64,000 nt of DNA from Comamonas serinivorans (GTDB lineage Bacteria; Pseudomonadota; Gammaproteobacteria; Burkholderiales; Burkholderiaceae_C), in the NCBI RefSeq assembly GCF_002158865.1, contig NZ_CP021455.1, positions 2,666,001 to 2,730,000 of the forward strand, in the 5' to 3' direction. The notes beneath the pieces were generated by a model. The model was not told the DNA's origin and made no database searches. It worked only from the letters and a program-made list of their open reading frames with translations. Positions within the stretch are counted from its first letter, which is position 1; each line of letters starts with the position of its first letter. This document shows positions 57,172 through 64,000 of this stretch, piece by piece. A program made the translations under genes and the position numbers.

Positions 57172-59012
57172 CGGCGCTGCTGCTCTGGCTGTGCCCGGCT
57201 CTGCAGGGCGCGCAGGCCCAGTCCTGGCCGGGCACGGTCGAAGCGGTGCGTGGCGACTGGCACGACACCGCGCCCCCCGCCACCGGCTGGGAAGCCGCCC
57301 GCACGCCCGACGACTGGACCCGCCGCTGGCCGGGCCACGACGGCGTGGTGTGGTACCGGCTGCGCTGGGACATCGAGGGCGCGCCGCAGACGCAGGGCCT
57401 GTACATCCCCTTCGTGATGCAGGCCGCCGTCATCACCGTCAATGGCGTGGAGCTGCAGCGCGACGACCACCTGGTGGAGCCGCTGTCGCGCTCGTGGAAC
57501 CGGCCCCGTTTCGTGCTGCTGCCGGCGCCGGTGCTGCACACCGGCCGCAATGAACTGCTGATCCGCGTCAGCGGCTACCACCTGTACCAGCCGGCGCTGG
57601 GGCCTGTGACCATCGGGCCGCCCGGCCCGCAGCATGCCGCCTGGCGCGACGCCTGGCTGACCCGCCAGAGCCTGAACTGGCTGAGCCTGGGCATCTGCGC
57701 CACGCTGGGCGCCTTTTTCATCGCGCTGTGGCTGATGCGGCGGCGCGAAACCGCCTATGGCTGGTATGGCGCGCAGCAAGCGGCACGCTTCGTGTTCACC
57801 GCCAACTTCGTGGCCACCAGCCCCTGGCCGTTCACGCACAGCGACACCTGGGCCGCCGTGGTCTCCATCGCCTACGTGCTGTTCCATGGCTGCAATGCCA
57901 TGTTCGTGCTGCGCTTCATGGGCCAGCGCTGGCCGCGCCGCGAGGCCGTGCTGTGGCTGCTGATCGGCTTGCTCTGCGCGGCCACCCTGCTGGCCCCGCA
58001 TGAGCAGTTGCGGACGATGCGGAACGTCATGGCCTGGGCCTCGTCGGCCCTGTTGCTCGCCATCGCCGGCGTCTTCGTCACGCTGGCCTGGTGGCGCGGG
58101 GGCACCCTGCCCCAGCGGCTGCTGTCGCTCACGGCGCTGGCCAGTGCCGCGGCCATGGTCAACGACCTGCTGGTGTTCACCCGCATCGTGGACAGCAACT
58201 TCTACCTGGCGCCCTACACCGACGCCCTCTCCACCGTCGGCATCGCGCTGACCCTGGCCTGGACCTTCGTGACCAACACGCGGCGCATCGAAAGCTTTGC
58301 CGACGAGCTGCAGCACAGCGTGGCGGCGGCGCGGGCCGACCTCGCCGCCTCGCTGGCCCACCAGCACGCACTGGCGCTGCTGCACGCCCGCCTGGGCGAG
58401 CGCGTGAACCTGGCGCATGACCTGCACGACGGCCTGGGCAGCATGCTGATCGGCCACATCAACACGCTGGAGCGCCGCCACCAGCCGGTGCAGCCGACCG
58501 AGGTGCTGGACATGCTGCGCGGCATGCGCGACGACCTGCGGCTGATCATCGACACCGCCGCCGCCCAGCAATATGGCGAGCTGATGCTGGCCGACCTGCT
58601 CGCGCCGCTGCGCCACCGCTGCAGCCGGCTGTTCGAGCTGCACGGCATCGACGTGCACTGGCAGGTCGCCCACATCGACCGCCTGCACCTGAGCACCACC
58701 CAAAGCCTGGACGTGCTGCGCATCCTGCAGGAGGCCCTGACCAACGTGCTCAAGCACAGCCAGGCCACGCGCGTGGACGTGGCGCTGGTGCGCGAGGACA
58801 GCCACTTGGTCCTGAGCGTGCGCGACAACGGCATCGGCCTGAGCGACCCGTCCACCCGCGGCTCGCCGGGCGCCACCGGCCTGCACAGCATGCAGGCCCG
58901 CGCCCAGCGGCTGAAGGCCGAACTCCGCATCCACTCGTCCGGCCGGGCCACCGAAGTGAGGCTGCGCATGCCCTGGCCCGAGCCGGCGGCCTCGACCGAC
59001 GCCGGCGCCTGA
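57069..59012 (+). CDS. Sensor histidine kinase, 7TMR-DISM/NarX type (HisKA_3)
   Basis: Partner of the response regulator. About 647 residues if the ATG at 57069 inside the regulator gene is used. The signal-peptide core is WLVALAALLLWLCPALQGAQ. A beta-rich periplasmic sensor follows (WYRLRWDIEGAPQTQGLYIP, with ITVNGVELQRDDHLVEPLSR), then about seven membrane helices. The kinase part has the H-box ERVNLAHDLHDGLGSMLIGH, the N-box EALTNVLKHSQATRVD and G-boxes RDNGIGLSD and ATGLHSMQARAQ, typical of HisKA_3 (NarX, LiaS). Overlap with the regulator gene is about 100 bases. No nearer ATG is in frame; a non-ATG start closer to the signal peptide is possible. Confidence 0.88.
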   Translation: MDHRHPHPAHLRQAGRQLAHPGRASRPRAWLVALAALLLWLCPALQGAQAQSWPGTVEAVRGDWHDTAPPATGWEAARTPDDWTRRWPGHDGVVWYRLRWDIEGAPQTQGLYIPFVMQAAVITVNGVELQRDDHLVEPLSRSWNRPRFVLLPAPVLHTGRNELLIRVSGYHLYQPALGPVTIGPPGPQHAAWRDAWLTRQSLNWLSLGICATLGAFFIALWLMRRRETAYGWYGAQQAARFVFTANFVATSPWPFTHSDTWAAVVSIAYVLFHGCNAMFVLRFMGQRWPRREAVLWLLIGLLCAATLLAPHEQLRTMRNVMAWASSALLLAIAGVFVTLAWWRGGTLPQRLLSLTALASAAAMVNDLLVFTRIVDSNFYLAPYTDALSTVGIALTLAWTFVTNTRRIESFADELQHSVAAARADLAASLAHQHALALLHARLGERVNLAHDLHDGLGSMLIGHINTLERRHQPVQPTEVLDMLRGMRDDLRLIIDTAAAQQYGELMLADLLAPLRHRCSRLFELHGIDVHWQVAHIDRLHLSTTQSLDVLRILQEALTNVLKHSQATRVDVALVREDSHLVLSVRDNGIGLSDPSTRGSPGATGLHSMQARAQRLKAELRIHSSGRATEVRLRMPWPEPAASTDAGA

Positions 59013-59062
59013 GGCAGCACCGTGGCGGCTGGCTCGATGCGCGTGCTGCAACGAACCATTAA

Positions 59063-59114
59063 GCAGTATGGTCATTTTCTCGATTCAGTTAAAACGAGCA
59101 CCAAGCCATACTCC
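59063..59114 (+). repeat. 52-bp palindromic element after the sensor kinase
   Basis: Begins GCAGTATGGTC, has TTCTCGATTCAGTTAAAACG in the centre and ends GCCATACTCC. It lies 50 bases after the kinase stop codon, in a convergent intergenic region. Confidence 0.9.
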
Positions 59115-59400
59115 ATGAGCATCATTCGCTGACCGATTCAGCCGGCACCCAAAGCACGCAGCGGCCTTCGTGGGGCGCGCGTGGGCGCTTGACCGGACCA
59201 CCTTGGAACACGGTGGCCAACGTGCCCGCAGGCCTGTGTCGCACCGCGCGCGGCTGGCGATCCAACGCGTTCCAGACGCCTGTGGCAGAAGTTGCGGTCG
59301 CCGCTGTCGGCGTTCGAAGGTGCGCGTCGCTCCCAACGAGCGCCAGGCTCTTCAACGGCCTGCTCACCCTGACGCGTGCCACCTCCTCCACAGCATGCGT
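59115..59400. other. Intergenic stretch between two repeat copies
   Basis: No gene recognised. The stretch lies between the plus-strand kinase and the minus-strand beta-helix gene, which end towards each other. Terminators were not clear apart from the two palindromic elements. Confidence 0.35.
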
Positions 59401-59452
59401 GCAGCATGGCCACCTTGGCGTTCATCTCAAAACGACAATGCCGCCATACCAT
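59401..59452 (+). repeat. Decayed palindromic element after the beta-helix gene
   Basis: Starts GCAGCATGGCCACC, has GGCGTTCATCTCAAAACGAC in the centre and ends GCCATACC. It lies 22 bases past the minus-strand stop of the beta-helix protein gene. The length of about 52 and the central pairing agree with the family. Confidence 0.6.
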
Positions 59453-59474
59453 GTCTACATGCCGGTGGTGTGCG

Positions 59475-61565
59475 TCAGCCCTTGCGGCGTGCGCGACGCA
59501 AACCAACCGCGCCCGCCAACACCGTCAACATGGCCAGGGCCCAGGGGCCCAGCGCCGGCACGGGCACCGGGGTCGGCGCGACGACCGCGTACGTGGCGAC
59601 CACGCTGCGCGGGCCGGTGACCGGGGACAGCGTGCACGTGTGCTCGTTCACGGCGTCGCAACCGGTGAAGCCCACCAGGCGGTAGCCGGTGTTGGCGGTG
59701 GCCGTGCAGCTGGCACTGTCGCCGTGGCTCACGCTCGCCGGGCACAGCAAGGTGCCGCCTTCAGCGGGGCTGACGCTGGCGACGACGGGGTAGCTGTTGG
59801 CCAGGAACTGGGCCGTGACGGTGCAGGCCTCGGTGATCGGCCCGGTGGTGTACGCGTTCTCGCCCGCACCCGACGGGGTGCCGCCACAGCCGCTGATGAG
59901 GGCGGTGGTGTGGCCCGGTGCGGGCACGGCGGTGCAGGACAGGCTGGCGCCGTGGTCCACGCTGGCGGCCTGGCAGCTCAAGCTGCCGCCTGCGCCGGCT
60001 GCGGGGGTCACGGTGTAGCGGTTGACCTCGAACAGCGCCGTGACGCTGCGGTTGACGTCCATGGTCAGGCTGCAAGGGCCGGTGCCGCTGCAGTCGCCGC
60101 CCCAGCCGCTGAAATGGTGGCCTGCCGCCGCCACGGCGGACAGGCTGACGCCAACGGCCGAGGTGTAGCTGGCGTTGCAGGTGCCCCCGCTGGCCGTGCA
60201 GGCGATGGCGCTGGCCGCGTCGCTCACCGTGCCCTCGCCGGTGACGGCCACGCTGAGCACCTGGCGCGGCGCCTGTGGCAGCTCGACCGCGCCCAGGTCG
60301 CACCCTGCGCCCTGTGGGCGCAGAGCGCCCCGCTGGTCAACGGCCGGGCACAGGCCGGCATCGCCCACATCGATGGCCGCCCCCGCCAGGCCAGGCATCC
60401 GCGTCTGCCCCAGGCCGCCGTTGTCGGCCAGGGGCCCGAGCAGCGGATCGCCGGTCAGCACGCTGGCACAGGTGGCGCTGGCCGGGCAACCGCTCTGCAC
60501 GATGCTGTGCGAGATCTGTGCGGCGCCCCCCAAGATGTCCTGCGTCGCCGCGTTGCTGGCCTGGTTGTCCCAGAAGATGGCGTTGGTGACGATCGGCCTG
60601 GCGTTGCTGCCCTGGTTGTAGATGGCGCCCCCCATGTGGTTGAGGCCCAGCGCGGCATTCCCCGTGAAGGTGACGTTGGTCAGCCGCATGGCGTTGGTGC
60701 CCGCATTGCCCTGGTTGTAGATGGCACCGCCACCGTTCACGCCCGTGCCGGTGGTGGCGTTGTTGACAAAGGTGGCGTTGGTGATGACCGGGCTGGCCTG
60801 CGGGGCGCCCGCGCTGCCGCTGCTGTTGTAGATCGCGCCACCATTGGGCGCGCGGTTGTTGCTGAAGGTGGCGCCCGTGATGACGGGGTGGGCCTGGCCG
60901 TCCACGTTGGCGTAGCTGTACACGGCGCCCCCTACCGCGGTGGCCGTGTTGCCGTCAAACACCACGTCGGTCAGCTGTGGGCTGGCCGTGCCGCGGGCGT
61001 TCGTCCCCGCATCCAGCATCAGCGCGCCGCCGTAGCGCGCCGTGTTGTTGAGGAAGCGCACGCGCTGGATGCGGGGGCTGCAGCTGCGGTTCACGTTGAA
61101 CAGGCTGGCGTTGCAGTACGCGCCGCCGCCCCAGCCGAAGCCGGTCAGGTTGCTGCCGTTCTGGATGGTGAGGCCTTCGATCACGGTGTCGGCGGTGATC
61201 GAGCCTCCCGCGGTGGTGCCGTCCAGGGTCAACACCCGCTGGGCACCCCCGCCATCGAGCACGGCCAGGCCAGGATCGATGGGCGTCACGCGGTCGCTGG
61301 CCGCGGCTTCGGTGCCCGCGAAACCACCACGCAGCACGAGGTTGCGGTTGATGACCAAGCCGCCGGTGTAAGTGCCAGGGGCCAGCCAGACTTCGGTGCA
61401 GCTGGCGGTGGCCAGCGCGCTCGCCAGGTTCTTGGGCGTGGTCCAGAGCGCGCCATCGTTACCGGCGGTGCCGGTGGGGCTGACGCGGCAGACGGCGGCC
61501 TGGGCGCTGGCGGCGGTCAACAGGCCTGCTGCGAGCAAGGCCAGGGCGTGAGAACAAGGAGGCAT
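59475..61565 (-). CDS. Secreted right-handed beta-helix protein with IPTL-CTERM-like sorting signal
   Basis: A large exported protein of 696 residues. Signal peptide near residues 1-23 (CSHALALLAAGLLTAASAQA). The first half is a right-handed beta-helix with repeats of the polymorphic-outer-membrane-protein style: FLNNTARYGGALMLD, FDGNTATAVGGAVYSY, FSNNRAPNGGAIYNSSG, FVNNATTG. LADNGGLGQTRMPGLAGAAI and RGALRPQGAGCDLGAVEL are the choice-of-anchor Q signature. The second half has about three InlB-type B repeats (HHFSGWGGDCSGTGPCSLTM). The C-terminus is VPVPALGPWALAMLTVLAGA followed by RRARRKG, a variant of the IPTL-CTERM signal recognised by exosortase-like enzymes. Role: likely surface protein. 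Confidence 0.85.
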   Translation of the reverse strand: MPPCSHALALLAAGLLTAASAQAAVCRVSPTGTAGNDGALWTTPKNLASALATASCTEVWLAPGTYTGGLVINRNLVLRGGFAGTEAAASDRVTPIDPGLAVLDGGGAQRVLTLDGTTAGGSITADTVIEGLTIQNGSNLTGFGWGGGAYCNASLFNVNRSCSPRIQRVRFLNNTARYGGALMLDAGTNARGTASPQLTDVVFDGNTATAVGGAVYSYANVDGQAHPVITGATFSNNRAPNGGAIYNSSGSAGAPQASPVITNATFVNNATTGTGVNGGGAIYNQGNAGTNAMRLTNVTFTGNAALGLNHMGGAIYNQGSNARPIVTNAIFWDNQASNAATQDILGGAAQISHSIVQSGCPASATCASVLTGDPLLGPLADNGGLGQTRMPGLAGAAIDVGDAGLCPAVDQRGALRPQGAGCDLGAVELPQAPRQVLSVAVTGEGTVSDAASAIACTASGGTCNASYTSAVGVSLSAVAAAGHHFSGWGGDCSGTGPCSLTMDVNRSVTALFEVNRYTVTPAAGAGGSLSCQAASVDHGASLSCTAVPAPGHTTALISGCGGTPSGAGENAYTTGPITEACTVTAQFLANSYPVVASVSPAEGGTLLCPASVSHGDSASCTATANTGYRLVGFTGCDAVNEHTCTLSPVTGPRSVVATYAVVAPTPVPVPALGPWALAMLTVLAGAVGLRRARRKG

Positions 61566-61773
61566 GGCGATGAGGGGCCTGGCGCGGGCGCGCGCCCTGG
61601 CTCAGGTGGACATCGCCCCATGCTAGGAAGAGACCACGGCCCGCACATCCCGTAAATCAGTGATTCGGTGGCTGGCGTGCTTCGACCGCCACAGCCGCAC
61701 CCCAAGTCGGGAGGGCACAGGCGGGTCAGGCTCCCGCCCTGCGAGACGGCGAACGCCTCGCCAACCCTTCACC

Positions 61774-62013
61774 TCAATCGGCCAGCAGGCGGTGCTCCAG
61801 CAGCTTCTTGCGCAGCGTGTTGCGGTTCAGGCCCAGCCACTGGGCGGCGCGCGACTGGTTGTTGCCGGCCTTGTTCATCACCAACTCGAGCATGGGCCGT
61901 TCGACGGCCTTGACGATCAGGTCATACAGGCCATCCGGCTCGATGCCGCGCAGGTCCTCGAAATAGGTCTGCAGGCTGTCTTTCACACACTCGTCGATCG
62001 ATTGTTTGCTCAT
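61774..62013 (-). CDS. fis: Fis-family DNA-binding nucleoid protein
   Basis: A small nucleoid-associated regulator of 79 residues. N-terminal SIDECVKDSLQTYFEDLRG, middle LYDLIVKAVERPMLELVMNK, and the C-terminal helix-turn-helix AAQWLGLNRNTLRKKLLEH after AGNNQSR. The length and the start MSKQSIDE match the family. Longer frames to 62028 or 62085 exist but lack a reason. In many betaproteobacteria fis lies between dusB and purH; here it is separated from purH by several genes, so the order has been rearranged. It is divergent from the acyl-CoA dehydrogenase gene. Confidence 0.93.
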   Translation of the reverse strand: MSKQSIDECVKDSLQTYFEDLRGIEPDGLYDLIVKAVERPMLELVMNKAGNNQSRAAQWLGLNRNTLRKKLLEHRLLAD

Positions 62014-62344
62014 GTCGCAGGCGGTCATCCGGGCTGGGCAAAGCCACCCGGCGTGGCGCAAAAAAGTCGCCGATTCTAACTGCACATTTTTTCAGCACGC
62101 CATCCGCCTTTCCCCGACCCCGAGGCAGCGGCCCGCACCACTCGCCCGCCGCCGGCGACAGCGTCCGAGGTCGCCGCCTCACCCCCGAGAAAACCCTCGG
62201 TTTCATGCCTGAAAAACCCCGTGCGACAAGGCTTAGCGCCCCGGTGACATGGTTGCGGCGGACCCGCGGCTAGCATGCGTCACGCGACGGCCATGCCACC
62301 TGTTCGGATGCCGTCTCTTGGCTTTTTTCGCTGATTTCATCACC
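62014..62344. other. Divergent promoter region of fis and the acyl-CoA dehydrogenase gene
   Basis: A 331-base gap with no recognised gene. GC-rich, with an AT-richer part around 62080-62100 and 62310-62345, the likely promoter zones. No repeat copy found. Confidence 0.4.
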
Positions 62345-63499
62345 ATGCAAGACACCCTGCTGACCTTCCCGCGCACCGTTTTCCGCGACGACCACGAAAT
62401 GCTGCGCGCTTCGGCCCGCCGCTTTTTTGACACCGAGTGCCTGCCCAAGCAGGACGCCTGGAACGAGGCCGGCAAGACCGACCGCGACACCTGGCTCAAA
62501 GGCGGCCGTGAAGGCTTGCTGTGCACGGGCATCTCCGAAGAGTACGGCGGCGGCGGCGGCGACTTCGGCCATGCCGCCGTGCTGGTCGAAGAAGCCGCTT
62601 ACGCCGGCGTGTCCGGCCTGGGCTTTCAGCTGCACTCGGACATCATCGCGCTGTACATCCAGCGCCTGGGCACCGAAGAGCAAAAGAAGAAATGGCTGCC
62701 CAAGTGCGTGACCGGCGAGGTCATCCTGGCCGTGGCCATGAGCGAACCCGGCGCGGGCTCGGACCTGAAATCGGTGCGCACCACCGCCATCCGCGATGGC
62801 GACGAGTACGTGATCAATGGCTCCAAGACCTTCATCTCGAACGGCCTGAACTGCGACCTGGTCGTGGTGGTCTGCAAGACCAACCCCGAACTCGGCGGCA
62901 AGGGCGTGTCGCTGGTGCTGGTCGAGACCGACCGCCCCGGTTTCCGCCGTGGCCGCAAGCTCAACAAGATGGGCCAGGAAGCCGCCGACACGGCCGAGCT
63001 GTTCTTTGACGACGTGCGCGTGCCCGTCAGCAACCTGCTGGGTGAAGAAGGCCGCGGCATGAACTACCTGATGCAGGAGCTGCCGCAGGAGCGTTTCATC
63101 ATCGCCGTGGGCGCCGCCGCCACGCTGGAAGCCTGCTTCGCCGAAACCGTGAAGTACACCAAGGAGCGCATGGTGTTCGGCAAGCCGCTGTTCGACTTCC
63201 AGAACACCAAGTTCAAGCTGGCCGAGGTGAAGTCGCGCATCACCGCCGTGCGCATGATGGTGGATGCTTACCTGGTCGAGCACATGAAGCGCAAGCTGAC
63301 GCTGGAAGAAGCGGCCATTGCCAAGCTGTTCGCCACCGAAGAGCAGACCAAGTGCCTGGACGAGCTGCTGCAGTTCTTCGGCGGTTACGGCTACATGATG
63401 GAGTACCGCATCTGCCGTTCGTACGTGGACACGCGCGTGGCCCGCATCTATGGCGGCACCAGCGAAGTGCAGAAGGAGCTGATCGCGCGCAACATCTGA
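62345..63499 (+). CDS. Acyl-CoA dehydrogenase, long-chain type
   Basis: FAD enzyme that makes a 2,3-trans-enoyl-CoA from an acyl-CoA and passes electrons to ETF. It has 384 residues. Flavin and substrate regions: AVAMSEPGAGSDLKSVRTTA, YVINGSKTFISNGLNCDLVV; KYTKERMVFGKPLFDFQNTK; and the C-terminal RIYGGTSEVQKELIAR. Position IYGGTSE has Gly where medium-chain enzymes have the catalytic Glu; the likely base is in MQELPQERFIIA, as in long-chain acyl-CoA dehydrogenases. The start at 62345 (MQDTLL) was chosen by family. A palindromic element separates it from the ligase gene that follows. Confidence 0.93.
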   Translation: MQDTLLTFPRTVFRDDHEMLRASARRFFDTECLPKQDAWNEAGKTDRDTWLKGGREGLLCTGISEEYGGGGGDFGHAAVLVEEAAYAGVSGLGFQLHSDIIALYIQRLGTEEQKKKWLPKCVTGEVILAVAMSEPGAGSDLKSVRTTAIRDGDEYVINGSKTFISNGLNCDLVVVVCKTNPELGGKGVSLVLVETDRPGFRRGRKLNKMGQEAADTAELFFDDVRVPVSNLLGEEGRGMNYLMQELPQERFIIAVGAAATLEACFAETVKYTKERMVFGKPLFDFQNTKFKLAEVKSRITAVRMMVDAYLVEHMKRKLTLEEAAIAKLFATEEQTKCLDELLQFFGGYGYMMEYRICRSYVDTRVARIYGGTSEVQKELIARNI

Positions 63500-63515
63500 T
63501 CGCGCCGATCGCCAG

Positions 63516-63567
63516 GCAGTATGGCTGCACTGCCGTTTTAAACCAAACGGCTACTGCGCCATACTGC
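63516..63567 (+). repeat. 52-bp palindromic element between acyl-CoA dehydrogenase and ligase genes
   Basis: Begins GCAGTATGG, has the perfect GCCGTTT / AAACGGC stem around TTAAACC and ends GCCATACTGC. It lies 16 bases after the dehydrogenase stop and 50 bases before the ligase start, inside a probable operon. Confidence 0.9.
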
Positions 63568-63617
63568 CTTTAAACAGGCCACCGCATCCACAACAACGAC
63601 GCTTTGCAGGAGACAAG

Positions 63618-64000
63618 ATGCACCCTTACCTTCACGCCCAGAATTTCCCCGACAAGCCCGCCTACGTCATGGCCGAAACGGGCGAAACGCTGACCTACCG
63701 CCAACTCGACGAACGCTCGAACCAGTTCGCCCAGCTGCTGCGCGCACGGGGCGTGCAAAGCGGTGACCACATCTCGCTGATGCTGGAAAACCGGCTGGAA
63801 TTCTTCGTCGCCACCTGGGGCGCCCAGCGTGCCGGCATCATCTTCACGGCCCTGAGCACGCGGCTCAAGACCGAAGAGGTGGTCTACATCCTCGAGAACT
63901 CGCGCGCCAAGCTGTTCCTCACGTCCAAGGCCTATGGCGATGTGGCGGCCGCCATCCTGCCCCGCATCGAGGCGGGCGTGCCCAACCGCCTGATGATCGA
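63618..64000 (+). CDS. AMP-dependent acyl-CoA synthetase/ligase, N-terminal part
   Basis: Only the first 127 codons are in the window. MHPYLHAQNFPDKPAYVMAE, TGETLTYRQLDERSNQFAQL, GVQSGDHISLMLENRLEFFV, then ATWGAQRAGIIFTALSTRLK and ENSRAKLFLTSKAYGDVAA match the N-terminal part of ANL-family acyl-CoA ligases. AGGAGA lies 5 bases before the ATG. Next to an acyl-CoA dehydrogenase, it probably activates a fatty or other carboxylic acid. The AMP-binding motif is beyond the edge. Confidence 0.85.
   Translation, partial: MHPYLHAQNFPDKPAYVMAETGETLTYRQLDERSNQFAQLLRARGVQSGDHISLMLENRLEFFVATWGAQRAGIIFTALSTRLKTEEVVYILENSRAKLFLTSKAYGDVAAAILPRIEAGVPNRLMI

Noticed and set aside
1..64000. CRISPR arrays, tRNA or rRNA genes, prophage
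   Set aside because: No regularly spaced direct repeats, no tRNA T-arm patterns with acceptor pairing, no rRNA stretches and no phage structural or integrase genes were found by reading.

Overview
The window is GC-rich DNA (roughly two thirds G+C by eye) from a betaproteobacterium of the order Burkholderiales, most likely the family Comamonadaceae. I infer this from the gene set: Bug/TctC-type and DctP-type orphan substrate-binding proteins, a zapA-6S RNA pair, an IPTL-CTERM-like protein, a PXPV-repeat protein, a ZTP riboswitch on glyA, and many TACAAT-type -10 boxes close to start codons. Most genes are housekeeping: glnS, glyA, zapA, dxs-ispA-xseB, recC-recB-recD, miaA, panD, purH and fis. 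They are mixed with transporters, a Rieske oxygenase, a two-component system and the start of a fatty-acid or acyl-CoA operon.

Layout. 1-5.8 kb: PXPV protein, glnS, a membrane-anchored restriction-endonuclease-like protein, a Nudix hydrolase and a frameshifted GNAT gene. 5.8-16 kb: a TctC-like binding protein, a large DUF349 protein and a giant DUF748/AsmA-like protein, all on the minus strand. 16-21.4 kb: a lytic transglycosylase behind a structured leader, a ZTP riboswitch with glyA, an MBL hydrolase, a ZapB-like protein, zapA and 6S RNA. 21.4-31.9 kb: a small secreted protein, dctP, the dxs/ispA/xseB isoprenoid operon, a Rieske oxygenase, a DMT exporter, a sulfurtransferase, and a Rossmann reductase divergent from a LysR regulator. 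32.0-34.7 kb: a four-cassette integron array with typical attC sites and no integrase. One cassette gene is cut by an IS5-family element, and its intact reading frame can be rebuilt on paper. 34.9-47.9 kb: recC-recB-recD, translationally coupled by ATGA overlaps, with unusually long proteins. 48.4-57.2 kb: miaA, a small membrane protein, corA, an orphan ABC ATPase, an LtrA-like protein, panD, cytochrome c, a purH with a one-base frameshift, and a NarL-type response regulator. 57-64 kb: its sensor kinase, a beta-helix IPTL-CTERM-like protein, fis, an acyl-CoA dehydrogenase and the start of an acyl-CoA ligase.

The most unusual signal is a dispersed family of about 52-bp imperfect palindromes, with roughly 15 clear and 4 decayed copies. 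Each starts with GCAGTATG or GGAGTATG (or close variants), has a central CCGTT / AACGG stem with an A/T-rich loop, and ends with CATACTCC, CATACCCC or ATACTGC. The flanking stem sequence differs between copies but stays self-complementary within a copy. Copies lie between genes, over gene ends, next to start codons, and in-frame inside coding regions: one in the endonuclease-like gene, one in the DUF748 gene, and four clear plus one decayed in recC, recB and recD. Inside genes the element is read in all three frames without a stop codon. This resembles the behaviour reported for Rickettsia palindromic elements, but I do not recognise the sequence as a named family.

Limits: everything is read by eye plus translated frames. 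No alignment, folding or database search was run. The frameshifts in the GNAT gene and purH could be sequencing errors.
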